From contig NZ_JAQZAM010000008.1 of NCBI RefSeq assembly GCF_028737215.1, positions 124,001-188,000 on the forward strand: DNA of 64,000 nucleotides. The letters are read 5' to 3'. The position numbers were made by a program, and so were the translations under genes. Numbering within the stretch: position 1 is the first letter of the stretch; each line of letters starts with the position of its first letter. Below the pieces are notes generated by a model. It was not told the DNA's origin and did no database searches. It saw only the letters and a program-made list of their open reading frames with translations. This DNA is from Actinomycetospora chibensis. GTDB taxonomy: Bacteria > Actinomycetota > Actinomycetes > Mycobacteriales > Pseudonocardiaceae. Positions 8,935-18,154 of the stretch are shown piece by piece.

Positions 8935-10742
8935 CAGCGCTCCTCGGCCGGGTGGATCGCGAACCAGTAGAAGCCGTGGCCGGGCAGCGTCAACAGGTAG
9001 GAGAGCTCACCGATCGGCGGGAAGGGCACCCCGCCGGTGAGTTCCGTGGGGACCATGCCCTTCCAGGCGATGAGGTCGAGCTCCACCGGTTGCGGGAAGC
9101 GCGACATGTTGTTCACACACAGCACGACGTCCCGGGTGCCCTCTGCGTCGGTGTACTCACGCAGGTAGGCGAGGACGCTCGGGTTCGTGCCGCCGAGCTC
9201 GTGGAACGAGCCGAGGGCGAACGCCGGGTGCTGCTTGCGGATGTCGATCATGCGGCGGTTCCAGTGCAGGAGGCTCGCGGTCGAGTTGGACTGCGCCTCG
9301 ACGTTCACCGCCTGGTAGCCGTAGACCGGATCCATGATCACCGGCAGGTTGAGCCGGCCCGGGTCGCACCGGGAGAAGCCGGCGTTGCGGTCCGGCGTCC
9401 ACTGCATCGGGCTGCGGACCCCGTCGCGGTCGCCGAGCCAGATGTTGTCGCCCATCCCGATCTCGTCGCCGTAGTAGAGGACGGGGCTGCCGGGCAGACT
9501 CAGGAGCAGGGCGGTGAAGAGCTCGAGCTGGTTGCGGTCGTTGTCGAGCAGCGGGGCCAGGCGCCGGCGGATGCCGATGTTGGCCTTCATGCGCGGGTCC
9601 TTGGCGTACTCCGCGTACATGTAGTCGCGCTCGTCGTCGGTGACCATCTCGAGCGTCAGCTCGTCGTGGTTGCGCAGGAAGATGCCCCACTGCGCGTTCG
9701 ACGGGATCGCCGGCGTCTGCGCCAGGATCTCCGAGATCGGGAAGCGCGACTCCCGCCGCACCGCCATGAAGATGCGCGGCATCAGCGGGAAGTGGAACGC
9801 CATGTGGCACTCGTCGCCGCCGATCTCGGCGTCGCCGAAGTACTCGACGACGTCCGACGGCCACTGGTTGGCCTCGGCCAGCAGGACCCGGCCCGGGTAC
9901 TCGTCGTCGACCACCTTGCGCACCCGCTTCAGGAACGCGTGCGTCTCGGGGAGGTTCTCGCCGTTGGTGCCGTCGCGCTCGAAGAGGTAGGGCACCGCGT
10001 CGAGCCGGAACCCGTCGATCCCGAGGTCCAGCCAGAACCGCAGCGTGTCGAGCATCGCCTCGCACACCGCGGGGTTGTCGAAGTTCAGGTCGGGCTGGTG
10101 GGAGAAGAACCGGTGCCAGTAGAACTGCCCGCGCCGGGAGTCGTAGGTCCAGTTCGACGCCTCGGTGTCGACGAAGATGATCCGGGCCTCGGACCAGCGC
10201 GTGTCGTCGTCCGACCAGACGTAGAAGTCGCCGTAGGGCCCCTCGGGGTCGCGGCGGGACTCCTGGAACCAGTGGTGCTGGTCCGAGGTGTGGTTCATGA
10301 CGAGGTCGGTGATGACGCGGATGCCCCGCGCGTGCGCCTGGTCGAGGAGCTCGACGAAGTCCTCGACGGTGCCGAACTCGCCGAGCACCTTGCGGAAGTC
10401 GCGGATGTCGTAGCCGCCGTCACGCAGCGGCGAGTCGTAGAACGGCGGCAGCCACAGGCAGTCGACGCCGAGCCAGGCCAGGTAGTCGAGCTTGTCGATC
10501 AGCCCGCGCAGGTCGCCGAACCCGTCGCGGTTGGAGTCGGCGAAGGCCCGGACCAGCACCTCGTAGAAGACGGCGCGCTTGTACCAGTCCTCGTCGACGG
10601 GCAACGTGCGCGCGTGGCGGAACGCCGCGGCGCTCGGTTCCTCGAGGGCGTGGGCGCCCTTGTCCTCCGTGTGGTCCCGGACGTGGACGCCCGGGTCCTC
10701 GTGCGCCACCGTGCCCGCCTCGGTGCTGACTCCCTCGTTCAT
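8934..10742 (-). CDS. treS: Trehalose synthase / maltose isomerase TreS (GH13)
   Basis: A 602-residue GH13 enzyme interconverting trehalose and maltose, feeding maltose to the overlapping maltokinase gene. After a ~50-residue variable N-terminus the family block [19 protein letters not shown] starts the barrel. Catalytic residues sit in [12 protein letters not shown] (Asp ~246), LLAEANQWP (Glu ~286) and [10 protein letters not shown] (Asp ~359). Length agrees with mycobacterial TreS. It is first in the minus-strand treS-mak-glgB operon; the 82-base gap upstream, before the FxsA gene, probably carries the promoter, though I see no strong motif there. Confidence 0.96.
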   Translation of the reverse strand: MNEGVSTEAGTVAHEDPGVHVRDHTEDKGAHALEEPSAAAFRHARTLPVDEDWYKRAVFYEVLVRAFADSNRDGFGDLRGLIDKLDYLAWLGVDCLWLPPFYDSPLRDGGYDIRDFRKVLGEFGTVEDFVELLDQAHARGIRVITDLVMNHTSDQHHWFQESRRDPEGPYGDFYVWSDDDTRWSEARIIFVDTEASNWTYDSRRGQFYWHRFFSHQPDLNFDNPAVCEAMLDTLRFWLDLGIDGFRLDAVPYLFERDGTNGENLPETHAFLKRVRKVVDDEYPGRVLLAEANQWPSDVVEYFGDAEIGGDECHMAFHFPLMPRIFMAVRRESRFPISEILAQTPAIPSNAQWGIFLRNHDELTLEMVTDDERDYMYAEYAKDPRMKANIGIRRRLAPLLDNDRNQLELFTALLLSLPGSPVLYYGDEIGMGDNIWLGDRDGVRSPMQWTPDRNAGFSRCDPGRLNLPVIMDPVYGYQAVNVEAQSNSTASLLHWNRRMIDIRKQHPAFALGSFHELGGTNPSVLAYLREYTDAEGTRDVVLCVNNMSRFPQPVELDLIAWKGMVPTELTGGVPFPPIGELSYLLTLPGHGFYWFAIHPAEER

Positions 10743-10824
10743 CAGGCGTCACGCTAGTGGTCCCGCGCGGCCGTGTTCCGCACTGGGAGGGCGCGGCACC
10801 GGGCGGACGGCGGCGCGACGACCG

Positions 10825-11334
10825 TCAGGAGTCGGGGTCGTCGGCGGGTCGGGCCTCGATGACCGTGCCGCGGAACGAGCGCGTGCCCGCCGGGTCCGGC
10901 CCCGCTCCCCAGGTCGGCGCCCCCGCACCGGCCGGGCCGCCGACGCCGACGACGGTGACCGTCGGGCCCATCCGCGCGCTGCCGGCCCGCACCGCGCGGG
11001 CGGCGGCGCGGCGCGCGAGCGCCCGGCGCACCGGCGGGACCAGCAGGACGAGCGCGGCGAGGGTGGAGAGCAGGCCGGGCACGACCAGCAGCACGCCCGC
11101 GAGCGCCACGTACATGCCGTCGGCGACCTCGGCCTCGGCGGGCCGCCCGGAGCGTGCGGCGCGGCCGAGCTCGACCAGCGAGCGCCGGCCCTCGTGACGC
11201 AGCGCCCAGGCTCCGATGACGGCCGACAGCACCAGGACCCCGAGCAGCCCCCAGAACCCGATGGCCTGTCCGACCAGGACGAGGACGGCGATCTCGACGG
11301 CCAGACCGACCGCCAGGGCGACGAGTACGCGCAC
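10825..11334 (-). CDS. fxsA: FxsA-family inner membrane protein
   Basis: A 169-residue integral membrane protein. Three hydrophobic segments are visible: about residues 2-22, 27-45 (WGLLGVLVLSAVIGAWALR) and 75-100 (MYVALAGVLLVVPGLLSTLA). The glycine/proline pattern of the third (GVLLVVPGLLS) and a basic cytoplasmic tail mark the FxsA family (named for F-exclusion of phage T7 in E. coli). Its ordinary cellular role is unknown. It lies 82 bases upstream of treS on the same strand; no functional link to trehalose metabolism is implied beyond position. Confidence 0.85.
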   Translation of the reverse strand: MRVLVALAVGLAVEIAVLVLVGQAIGFWGLLGVLVLSAVIGAWALRHEGRRSLVELGRAARSGRPAEAEVADGMYVALAGVLLVVPGLLSTLAALVLLVPPVRRALARRAAARAVRAGSARMGPTVTVVGVGGPAGAGAPTWGAGPDPAGTRSFRGTVIEARPADDPDS

Positions 11335-11408
11335 TTCTGACCTCCTACCCGGGGACCTCCCAGGGCTCTCGTCCGGTTAAACGCCCGACGTCGGAGGATC
11401 GTGCCCGA

Positions 11409-11432
11409 TGCGCCCGGTTCTCAGCGGGCGCA
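11409..11432. terminator. Hairpin downstream of glgE
   Basis: TGCGCCCG and CGGGCGCA form a perfect 8-bp stem with an 8-base loop. It sits about 85 bases beyond the glgE stop, where a transcription terminator is expected. No U-tract, as usual in actinobacteria. Confidence 0.5.
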
Positions 11433-11450
11433 CAGGGTGGGGGGGCGATC

Positions 11451-11522
11451 GGCTCGTCCACCGGCTCGTCCATCGGCTCGTCCATCGGCTCGTCCATCGG
11501 CTCGTCCATCGGCTCGTCTATC
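11451..11522. repeat. 12-bp tandem repeat (six units) over the glgE stop codon
   Basis: Six consecutive copies of GGCTCGTCCATC (unit 1 ends ACC, unit 6 has TATC instead of CATC). The unit-6 substitution at 11519 creates the TAG stop of glgE at 11518-11520. The rest of the array lies beyond the stop. Confidence 0.95.
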
Positions 11523-14500
11523 GGCGGAGCACCGAGATGACGTGCGCGACGTCGCGCCACGGCTCGAGGCGCACGTAGTTCGTCTCGCCCCACTCGAACG
11601 TCTGCCCGCTGACCTCGTCGTACGCGCCGAACCGGTCGTGGCGCTCGAGGCCCAGGGCCGACATGTCGAGGTGCAGGTTGCCCTCCTCGATGCCGAACGG
11701 GTTGAGCGTCACGACGCACAGCACGGTGTCCCCGGTGAGCGGGTCGGTCTTCGAGTAGGCGAGCAGCGCCTCGTTGTCGGTGTCGTGGAACCGCACCGTG
11801 CGCAGCTGGCGTAGCGCGGGGTGGTCGCGGCGCAGCTGGTTCAGGCGCGTGATCCACGGCTCGAGGCTGCGGCCCTCGGCCAGCGCGCCGGCGAAGTCGC
11901 GGGGGCGCAGCTGGTACTTCTCCGAGTCCAGGTACTCCTCGCTGCCCGGGCGCACCGGCTGGTGCTCGAAGAGCTCGAAGCCCGCGTAGACGCCCCAGCT
12001 CGGGCTCAGCGTGGCCGCCAGCGCCGCCCGGATCGCGAACATGCCCGGGCCGCCGACCTGCAGCGACTCGTGGAGGATGTCCGGGGTGTTGACGAAGCAG
12101 TTCGGTCGGCACTCGTCGAGCCGGTCGCGGTGCAGCTCGAAGAACTCGCGCAGCTCGTCGCGGCCCGTGCGCCACGTGAAGTACGTGTAGCTCTGGCTGA
12201 AGCCGGCCTTGGCCAGCCCGAACAGCCGCGCGGGACGGGTGAACGCCTCGGCCAGGAAGATGACGCCCGGGTCCCGGCGGTGGACCTCGGCGATCAGCCA
12301 GTTCCAGAAGTTCGGCGGCTTCGTGTGCGGGTTGTCCACCCGGAACACGCGGATGCCGTGCTCCATCCAGTACAGGACGATCCGCAGGACCTCGGCGTAG
12401 ATGCCCTCGGGGTCGGTGTCGAAGTTGACCGGGTAGATGTCCTGGTACTTCTTCGGCGGGTTCTCGGCGTAGGCGATCGTCCCGTCGGGGCGGATCGTGA
12501 ACCACTCCGGGTGCTCGGTGGCCCAGGGGTGGTCCGGCGCGCACTGCAACGCCAGGTCCAGGGCCACCTCGAGGCCCAGCTCGTTCGCGTGCGCCACGAA
12601 GGCGTCGAAGTCCTCGATCGTGCCGAGGTCGGGGTCGATCGCGTCGTGACCGCCGGCGGCCGAGCCGATGGCCCACGGGGAGCCGACGTCCTCGGGCCCC
12701 GGGGTCAGGGTGTTGTTCGGCCCCTTGCGGTTGACCGTGCCGACCGGGTGGATCGGCGGCAGGTAGGCGATGTCGAAGCCCATCGCGGCCGCGCGGTCCA
12801 GCTCGCGGGTGGCGGTGGCGAACGTGCCGTGCACCGGCCGGCCCTCGGCGTCCCAGCCGCCGGTGGAGCGCGGGAAGAACTCGTACCAGGCGCCGGCCAG
12901 GGCGAGCGAGCGCTCGACCTGGACGTGGTGGGTCTCGCCCTCGGTCACGAGCTCCCGCACCGGGTACTCGGTCATGGTGCGGTGCACGGGCACCGACAGC
13001 GCGAGCCCGACGCGCTGGGGCAGCTCGAGGTCGGTGTCGCGCAGTTCCGCGGCGGCCTTGGTCAGTGTGCGGGCGAGGTCGAGCACCGGAGGCATCGCGA
13101 TGCCGCCCGTGCGCTCGCTCGCCGGGTCGTCGTCCGCTCCACCGTCGGCGACGCGGGGGGTCTCGCGCAGGCGCTGCTCGATGCCGTCGGCCGCCCGCTC
13201 GAGCAGGCGGGCACCGGACTCGAGGTCGTTGGACAGCTCGGCGGCACCCTGACCGGCCCGCGTCTTGACGTCGACGGCGTGGCGCCAGGTCGCCCACGGG
13301 TCGCTCCACGCGTCGACGCGGAAGCTCCACAGGCCCTCGGCGTCGGGGACCACCTGGCCGGCGAACCGGTCGGTCAGGGCGCCCGTCGGCACCATGCGCG
13401 TGCTCCGCGGGGCCTCGTCGCCGCAGGGGATCGTGGCGTCGGGGTTCTGCCCGTGGCTCTGCGCGCCGCAGCGCTGCCAGACCACGGTCGCCGCGACGGC
13501 GTCGTGACCCTCGCGCCAGACCGTCGCCTCGACCGGGACGACCTCGCCGACCACGGCCTTCGACGGGAACCGCCCGCCGGAGACCTCGGGGGTGACCTCG
13601 TCGATCCCGAGCCGTCCCTGCGGCAGGGCGTGCCGGTCGATCGCGTCGGCGGGGATGCCGGCACGGGGCGCCGGTGCCGGGGTGGGGGTGCTGGCGTCCG
13701 TCGTGTCGGTGCTGGTCGTGTCGGTGCTGGTCGTGTCCGGGCCGGTGGCGGGCGCGGTGGCCGTGGGCGAGACCGCGGCGGCGTCCGTCGCGGGGGCGCC
13801 GGCCGGCTCCTCGGCGGGGACGTCCGCGCCGTCGGGGTCGGTCACGGTCAGGTCGCCGGGGGCGTCGCCGCCGCGGAGGTCGGTGTCGGCGGGCGCCGCG
13901 CTGTCCGCGGCCGGGATCTCGTCGCGCGGGCGGTCGGGGGCGTGGTCGACGGGGGGGTCGGCGGGGTCCTCGTCGGCACGCTCGTCAACGGGGTCGACCG
14001 GCAGCGGCCCGATGCCGAGGGGGTCGTCGTCGTCGGGGACGACGTGACGACCGTGTCCCGAGGACACGGTCGACGTCGGCGGGTCGACGGGGTCCGGGGC
14101 GGTGGTGCTCGCCGAGGGGGTCGTCGGCTGTCGCTCGACGGGCTCGTCGGCGGCCACGGGCGTGCTGTCCGAGGGGGTCGTGTCGGCACCGTGTCCCGGG
14201 GACACGGTCGTCGTCGGCGGGTCGACGGGGTCCGGGGTGCTCGGCGCGGGTGACCCGAGTCCCGAGGTGTCCGGCCACGGCCGGGGGCGGAGTGACGTGG
14301 TGCTCTCCGGGGTGGTCCCGGAGGTGCTCGCCGGCTCCTCGGAGCGGTCGTCGGACCTCGATGCCGCCCCGGCCGCGAGCCCGGCGACGCCCAGGCCCGC
14401 GGCGCCCCCGGCGGCGGTGCGCCAGCCCGTGGCGGAGCCGGCCGCGTCGTGGGCCGGGGCGTCGATCGGGGAGTCCTGCGGGCCGTTCCCGGTGTTCGTG

Positions 14501-15495
14501 GTCGGCGTCTCGGGCTCGTCGTTCGTGGGGGCCGCGGAGCCGACGGGCGCGTAGGGCGTCCGGGGCATGAACCAGGACGCGTCGTCGGCGGCGGGGGGCC
14601 CGGGCCGATCCGCCTGGGGCCGATCCGCCTGGGGCCGGTCCGTACCGGGACGCTCCGGGGCAGAACGGTCCCCGACCGGCGGGGTCACGCGTCCGGTCGT
14701 CTGGTCGGGATCGCGGTCCGACGACGAAGTCATGCCTGGCCCGCTACCCGCAACCGGCGGAATCGATGCGGAGGGCCGGTCGGGCGTCGACGAGGGGCGC
14801 GTGGCGGGCCGTCCGGTGGCGACGCCCCAGGGCGGGGTCGCCGGCCGGCGCCACGGCGGCAGAGTCGGGGTGGGGGAGCCGCCGGTCTCCGCCCCGGTCG
14901 GCATGCCGGGCATGTCGCCGCCGACCGCGTGGAAGCCGTTGGCGGGCGTCACCGGGTCGTCCGACGTCGTGCGGGTCGGGCCGTACGTCCCGAACGGGGG
15001 GACGACGGGGCGCTCGGCGGGCCGCTCCGATCGCTCGACCGGCGACGGTCCTCCCGACGGGGGACCGACCGGGCGGCCGGACATCGGGATGCCGCCGGAG
15101 GGTGGGCCGGTGGTGCGCCCGGGCACCGGGAACGGGCCGGTGGTGGGTCCGTGCGGACGGGCGTCGGGCGGCGGGGGAGGTCCGACCTCGACGTCCTCGG
15201 CCGACCCCCAGCCCCGTCGCCTGCGGCGCCAGGATCCCGACGGCGGGCCGGTCTCGACCTCGCCGGTCGTCCGGCCGGTCCCGACCTCGCCGGCCTCCCG
15301 GTCCGTCGCGAAACCGCCGAGGAAGGGCGGGCTGGCGGCCCCGTCGGACCCGACGGTGGCCTGCTCGCCGGTGAGGTCGCGGGGCGTCTCCGACGAGGGT
15401 TCGGGCGGGGCCTCGTCCCGGCCCTGCGCCTGCTCGGAACGTCGCCCGGACCGCCACCATCTCCCCAACGCGCTCACGCCACGCAGCGTAGTCAT
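11518..15495 (-). CDS. glgE: Maltosyltransferase GlgE (GH13) with ~626-residue low-complexity N-terminal extension
   Basis: A 1,325-codon frame. The C-terminal ~699 residues (from [15 protein letters not shown], ~627) are a complete GlgE, which transfers maltose from maltose-1-phosphate onto alpha-1,4-glucan. Catalytic Asp lies in [15 protein letters not shown] (~1050) and Glu in [15 protein letters not shown] (~1078). Everything before is Pro/Thr/Asp/Gly-rich and low-complexity, with a basic start (WWRSGRR), an internal duplication (14050/14188), and an Ala/Gly/Leu segment ([18 protein letters not shown], ~356-374) that could be a weak membrane span. The nearest possible start upstream of the core is a GTG at 13845, 76 codons away, so at least part of the extension must be translated. 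ATG at 15495 was chosen; neither it nor the GTG at 15525 has a clear ribosome site. Divergent from glgP. The core is certain, the full N-terminus less so. Confidence 0.8.
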   Translation of the reverse strand: MTTLRGVSALGRWWRSGRRSEQAQGRDEAPPEPSSETPRDLTGEQATVGSDGAASPPFLGGFATDREAGEVGTGRTTGEVETGPPSGSWRRRRRGWGSAEDVEVGPPPPPDARPHGPTTGPFPVPGRTTGPPSGGIPMSGRPVGPPSGGPSPVERSERPAERPVVPPFGTYGPTRTTSDDPVTPANGFHAVGGDMPGMPTGAETGGSPTPTLPPWRRPATPPWGVATGRPATRPSSTPDRPSASIPPVAGSGPGMTSSSDRDPDQTTGRVTPPVGDRSAPERPGTDRPQADRPQADRPGPPAADDASWFMPRTPYAPVGSAAPTNDEPETPTTNTGNGPQDSPIDAPAHDAAGSATGWRTAAGGAAGLGVAGLAAGAASRSDDRSEEPASTSGTTPESTTSLRPRPWPDTSGLGSPAPSTPDPVDPPTTTVSPGHGADTTPSDSTPVAADEPVERQPTTPSASTTAPDPVDPPTSTVSSGHGRHVVPDDDDPLGIGPLPVDPVDERADEDPADPPVDHAPDRPRDEIPAADSAAPADTDLRGGDAPGDLTVTDPDGADVPAEEPAGAPATDAAAVSPTATAPATGPDTTSTDTTSTDTTDASTPTPAPAPRAGIPADAIDRHALPQGRLGIDEVTPEVSGGRFPSKAVVGEVVPVEATVWREGHDAVAATVVWQRCGAQSHGQNPDATIPCGDEAPRSTRMVPTGALTDRFAGQVVPDAEGLWSFRVDAWSDPWATWRHAVDVKTRAGQGAAELSNDLESGARLLERAADGIEQRLRETPRVADGGADDDPASERTGGIAMPPVLDLARTLTKAAAELRDTDLELPQRVGLALSVPVHRTMTEYPVRELVTEGETHHVQVERSLALAGAWYEFFPRSTGGWDAEGRPVHGTFATATRELDRAAAMGFDIAYLPPIHPVGTVNRKGPNNTLTPGPEDVGSPWAIGSAAGGHDAIDPDLGTIEDFDAFVAHANELGLEVALDLALQCAPDHPWATEHPEWFTIRPDGTIAYAENPPKKYQDIYPVNFDTDPEGIYAEVLRIVLYWMEHGIRVFRVDNPHTKPPNFWNWLIAEVHRRDPGVIFLAEAFTRPARLFGLAKAGFSQSYTYFTWRTGRDELREFFELHRDRLDECRPNCFVNTPDILHESLQVGGPGMFAIRAALAATLSPSWGVYAGFELFEHQPVRPGSEEYLDSEKYQLRPRDFAGALAEGRSLEPWITRLNQLRRDHPALRQLRTVRFHDTDNEALLAYSKTDPLTGDTVLCVVTLNPFGIEEGNLHLDMSALGLERHDRFGAYDEVSGQTFEWGETNYVRLEPWRDVAHVISVLRR
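14050..14100. repeat. Direct repeat unit 1 in the glgE extension
   Basis: A 51-base unit repeated at 14188-14238 with three differences. It contains the palindrome ACCGTGTCCC...GGACACGGT. The offset of 138 bases keeps frame, giving the duplicated peptide PDPVDPPT(S/T)TVS(S/P)GHG. Confidence 0.85.
14188..14238. repeat. Direct repeat unit 2 in the glgE extension
   Basis: Second copy of the 51-base unit at 14050-14100, in the same reading frame of glgE. It carries the same ACCGTGTCCC...GGACACGGT palindrome. Confidence 0.85.
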
Positions 15496-15560
15496 GGGAT
15501 CGATCCAGGGAAGGTGGGGCCGCACGGCGCGTCGCGGGTCGAGCCGTAGGCTTCGGCCGC

Positions 15561-18104
15561 GTGAAGGCTCTGCGTCGCTTCTCCGTCCGTGCCCAGCTCC
15601 CGGCCGCTCTCGCGCCCCTCCAGGAGCTCGCGATGAACCTGCGCTGGACGTGGCACGGCCCCACGCAGGACCTGTTCGCGGGCGTCGACGAGGCGGTCTG
15701 GCGCTCGTGCGGCGGCGACCCCGTCCGGATGCTCGGCGAGGTCCGTCCCCAGCGCCTGGCCGAGCTGGCCGAGGACGCCGGGTTCGTCGGCCGCGTGCAG
15801 GAGCGCGCCGAGGACCTGCGCGCCTACCTCCGCGAGCCGCGCTGGTACCAGGGCCGCGCCTCGGAGGGCCTGCCGTCGGCGATCGGCTACTTCTCGATGG
15901 AGTTCGGGGTCAGCGAGGTCCTGCCGAACTACTCGGGCGGGCTCGGCATCCTCGCGGGCGACCACCTCAAGGCGGCGAGCGACCTCGGCGTGCCGCTGGT
16001 CGCGGTCGGCCTGCTCTACCGCTCCGGCTACTTCCGCCAGTCGCTCTCGCTCGACGGCTGGCAGCAGGAGCAGTACCCGGCGCTCGACCCCCAGGGGCTG
16101 CCGCTGCACCTGCTCGCGGACTCGTCGGGCGAGCAGGTCCTGGTCGGCGTCGCGATGCCCGGCGGCCGGACGCTGCGCGCGCGGGTGTGGATCGCGTCGG
16201 TCGGCCGCGTGCCGCTGCTGCTGCTCGACGCGGACATCGAGGAGAACGACCCCGACCTTCGCCAGATCACCGACCGCCTCTACGGCGGCGACGCGGAGCA
16301 CCGCATCCGCCAGGAGATCCTCGTCGGCATCGGTGGCGTGCGCGCGGTCCGCGCGTTCTGCGGGCTGACCGGGCACCCGGCGCCCGAGGTGTTCCACACC
16401 AACGAGGGCCACGCGGGCTTCCTCGGCCTCGAGCGGATCCGCGAGCTCGTGGCCGACGCGGGCCTCGACTTCGAGCAGGCGCTCGCGACCGTCCGCGCCG
16501 GCACCGTCTTCACCACCCACACCCCGGTGCCCGCGGGCATCGACCGCTTCCCGGTCGGTCTCGTCGAGCACTACTTCACCGCCGACATGCTCCCCGGCAT
16601 CGAGCCGTCGCGGGTGCTTGCGCTGGGCCGGGAGCCGGCCGGCGACATGTTCAACATGGCGCACATGGGCCTGCGCCTCGCGCAGCGCTCGAACGGTGTG
16701 TCCCAGCTGCACGGCGAGGTCTCGCGCGGGATGTTCCAGTCCCTCTGGGGCGGGTTCGACGCCCCCGAGGTGCCGATCGGCTCGGTGACCAACGGCGTCC
16801 ACGGCCCCACCTGGACCGCCCGCGAGATCGGTGGGCTCACTGCCGGGGCCGAGACCTCGGGCAGCCCGGAGCTGTTCGGCGTCTCCGACGCGCTGCTCTG
16901 GGAGCTGCGCGGGACGCTGCGCCGTCGCCTCGTCGAGGAGGTCCGCCGGCGGGTGCGGGCGTCGTGGCTGCAGCGCGGGGCGTCCGAGCCGGAGCTGGCG
17001 TGGACCGAGCGCATCTTCGATCCGGACGTCCTCACCATCGGCTTCGCGCGCCGCGTCCCGACCTACAAGCGTCTGACGCTCATGCTGCGCGACCCCGAGC
17101 GGCTCAGGTCGATCCTGCTCGACCCCGAACGTCCCGTGCAGCTCGTGATCGCGGGCAAGTCGCACCCGGCCGACGAGTCGGGCAAGGCCCTGATCCAGCA
17201 GATGGTCCACTTCGCGGACGACAACGGGGTGCGCCACCGGATCGCGTTCCTGCCCGACTACGACATGTCGATGGCGCGCTACCTGTACTGGGGCTGCGAC
17301 GTCTGGCTGAACAACCCGCTGCGCCCGCTCGAGGCATGCGGCACGTCGGGGATGAAGTCGGCGCTCAACGGCGGGCTCAATCTGTCGGTGCGCGACGGCT
17401 GGTGGGACGAGCTCTACGACGGCCGCAACGGCTGGGCGATCCCGACCGCCGACGGTGTCGACGACCCCGACCGCCGCGACGACATCGAGGCGAACGCCCT
17501 CTACGACCTGCTCTCGACCCAGGTCGCCCCGCTGTTCTACGACCGTGGCGCCGACGGCGTGCCCGACCGCTGGACCGCGCTCGTGCGCCACACCCTCGCG
17601 ACGCTCTCGCCGAAGGTGCAGGCGACGCGGATGGTCACCGACTACGTCGAGCAGTGGTACGCCCCCGCCGCCCGGTCCGCCGCGCGCGTCGTGGCCGACG
17701 GGTGGGCCGGTGCCAAGGAGCTCGCGTCCTACCGCGCGCGCCTCGACGCCGCCTGGGCGTCCGTGTCCGTCGCCGAGGTCGACGCCTCGGGCGGCGCGGA
17801 CACCCCGGTGCTCGGGGCGCCGATGACCGTGCGCGCGGAGGTCGTCCTCGGGGGCCTCGACCCCTCCGAGGTGCTCGTCCAGGCCGTCGTGGGCCGTGCC
17901 GACGACGCCGACGAGCTCTCGGAGGCGACCGTCCAGCCGATGACCTCGATCGGCCCGGGCCACGACGGCTCCCACCGCTTCGAGGCGGTCGTCGCCCTGC
18001 CCCACGCCGGCGTCTTGGGCTACACCGTGCGCGTGCTGCCCCGCCACGACCTCCTCGCCGCCCCCGCGGAGCTGGGCCGGGTCGTGCTGCCGGCGCAGGG
18101 GTGA
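15561..18104 (+). CDS. glgP: Alpha-glucan phosphorylase GlgP (GT35, DUF3417 type)
   Basis: An 847-residue PLP enzyme releasing glucose-1-phosphate from alpha-1,4-glucan ends. It belongs to the shorter bacterial/archaeal type with an N-terminal DUF3417 domain (about 10-110, [17 protein letters not shown]). The glycosyltransferase-B core contains the conserved block [15 protein letters not shown] and the PLP-lysine motif [12 protein letters not shown] (Lys ~599). The last ~100 residues form a beta-rich appendage. GTG start at 15561, 65 bases from the divergent glgE start, so both promoters share this short gap. Pairing with glgE and glgB matches mycobacterial Rv1326c-Rv1328. A GC hairpin at 18123 follows. 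Confidence 0.95.
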   Translation: MKALRRFSVRAQLPAALAPLQELAMNLRWTWHGPTQDLFAGVDEAVWRSCGGDPVRMLGEVRPQRLAELAEDAGFVGRVQERAEDLRAYLREPRWYQGRASEGLPSAIGYFSMEFGVSEVLPNYSGGLGILAGDHLKAASDLGVPLVAVGLLYRSGYFRQSLSLDGWQQEQYPALDPQGLPLHLLADSSGEQVLVGVAMPGGRTLRARVWIASVGRVPLLLLDADIEENDPDLRQITDRLYGGDAEHRIRQEILVGIGGVRAVRAFCGLTGHPAPEVFHTNEGHAGFLGLERIRELVADAGLDFEQALATVRAGTVFTTHTPVPAGIDRFPVGLVEHYFTADMLPGIEPSRVLALGREPAGDMFNMAHMGLRLAQRSNGVSQLHGEVSRGMFQSLWGGFDAPEVPIGSVTNGVHGPTWTAREIGGLTAGAETSGSPELFGVSDALLWELRGTLRRRLVEEVRRRVRASWLQRGASEPELAWTERIFDPDVLTIGFARRVPTYKRLTLMLRDPERLRSILLDPERPVQLVIAGKSHPADESGKALIQQMVHFADDNGVRHRIAFLPDYDMSMARYLYWGCDVWLNNPLRPLEACGTSGMKSALNGGLNLSVRDGWWDELYDGRNGWAIPTADGVDDPDRRDDIEANALYDLLSTQVAPLFYDRGADGVPDRWTALVRHTLATLSPKVQATRMVTDYVEQWYAPAARSAARVVADGWAGAKELASYRARLDAAWASVSVAEVDASGGADTPVLGAPMTVRAEVVLGGLDPSEVLVQAVVGRADDADELSEATVQPMTSIGPGHDGSHRFEAVVALPHAGVLGYTVRVLPRHDLLAAPAELGRVVLPAQG

Positions 18105-18122
18105 CGCGACTTCGGTGACGAG

Positions 18123-18141
18123 ACCCGCGCTCAGCGCGGGT
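18123..18141. terminator. Bidirectional terminator hairpin between glgP and glgX
   Basis: ACCCGCGC-TCA-GCGCGGGT is a perfect 8-bp stem with a 3-base loop, placed in the 50-base gap between the two convergent stops. It can serve both strands. Confidence 0.7.
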
Positions 18142-18154
18142 TCCGCCACCAGAG

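Noticed and set aside
11451-11522. CRISPR array
   Set aside because: The units are contiguous 12-mers without spacers and no cas gene is present. The same applies to the heptamers at 42693-42727.
11345-13330. Open minus-strand frame ending in repeated DEPM units
   Set aside because: It overlaps the certain GlgE core in another frame. Its sequence is the Arg/Pro/Ala-rich type produced by off-frame high-GC DNA, and the DEPM repeats come from the 12-bp tandem array.
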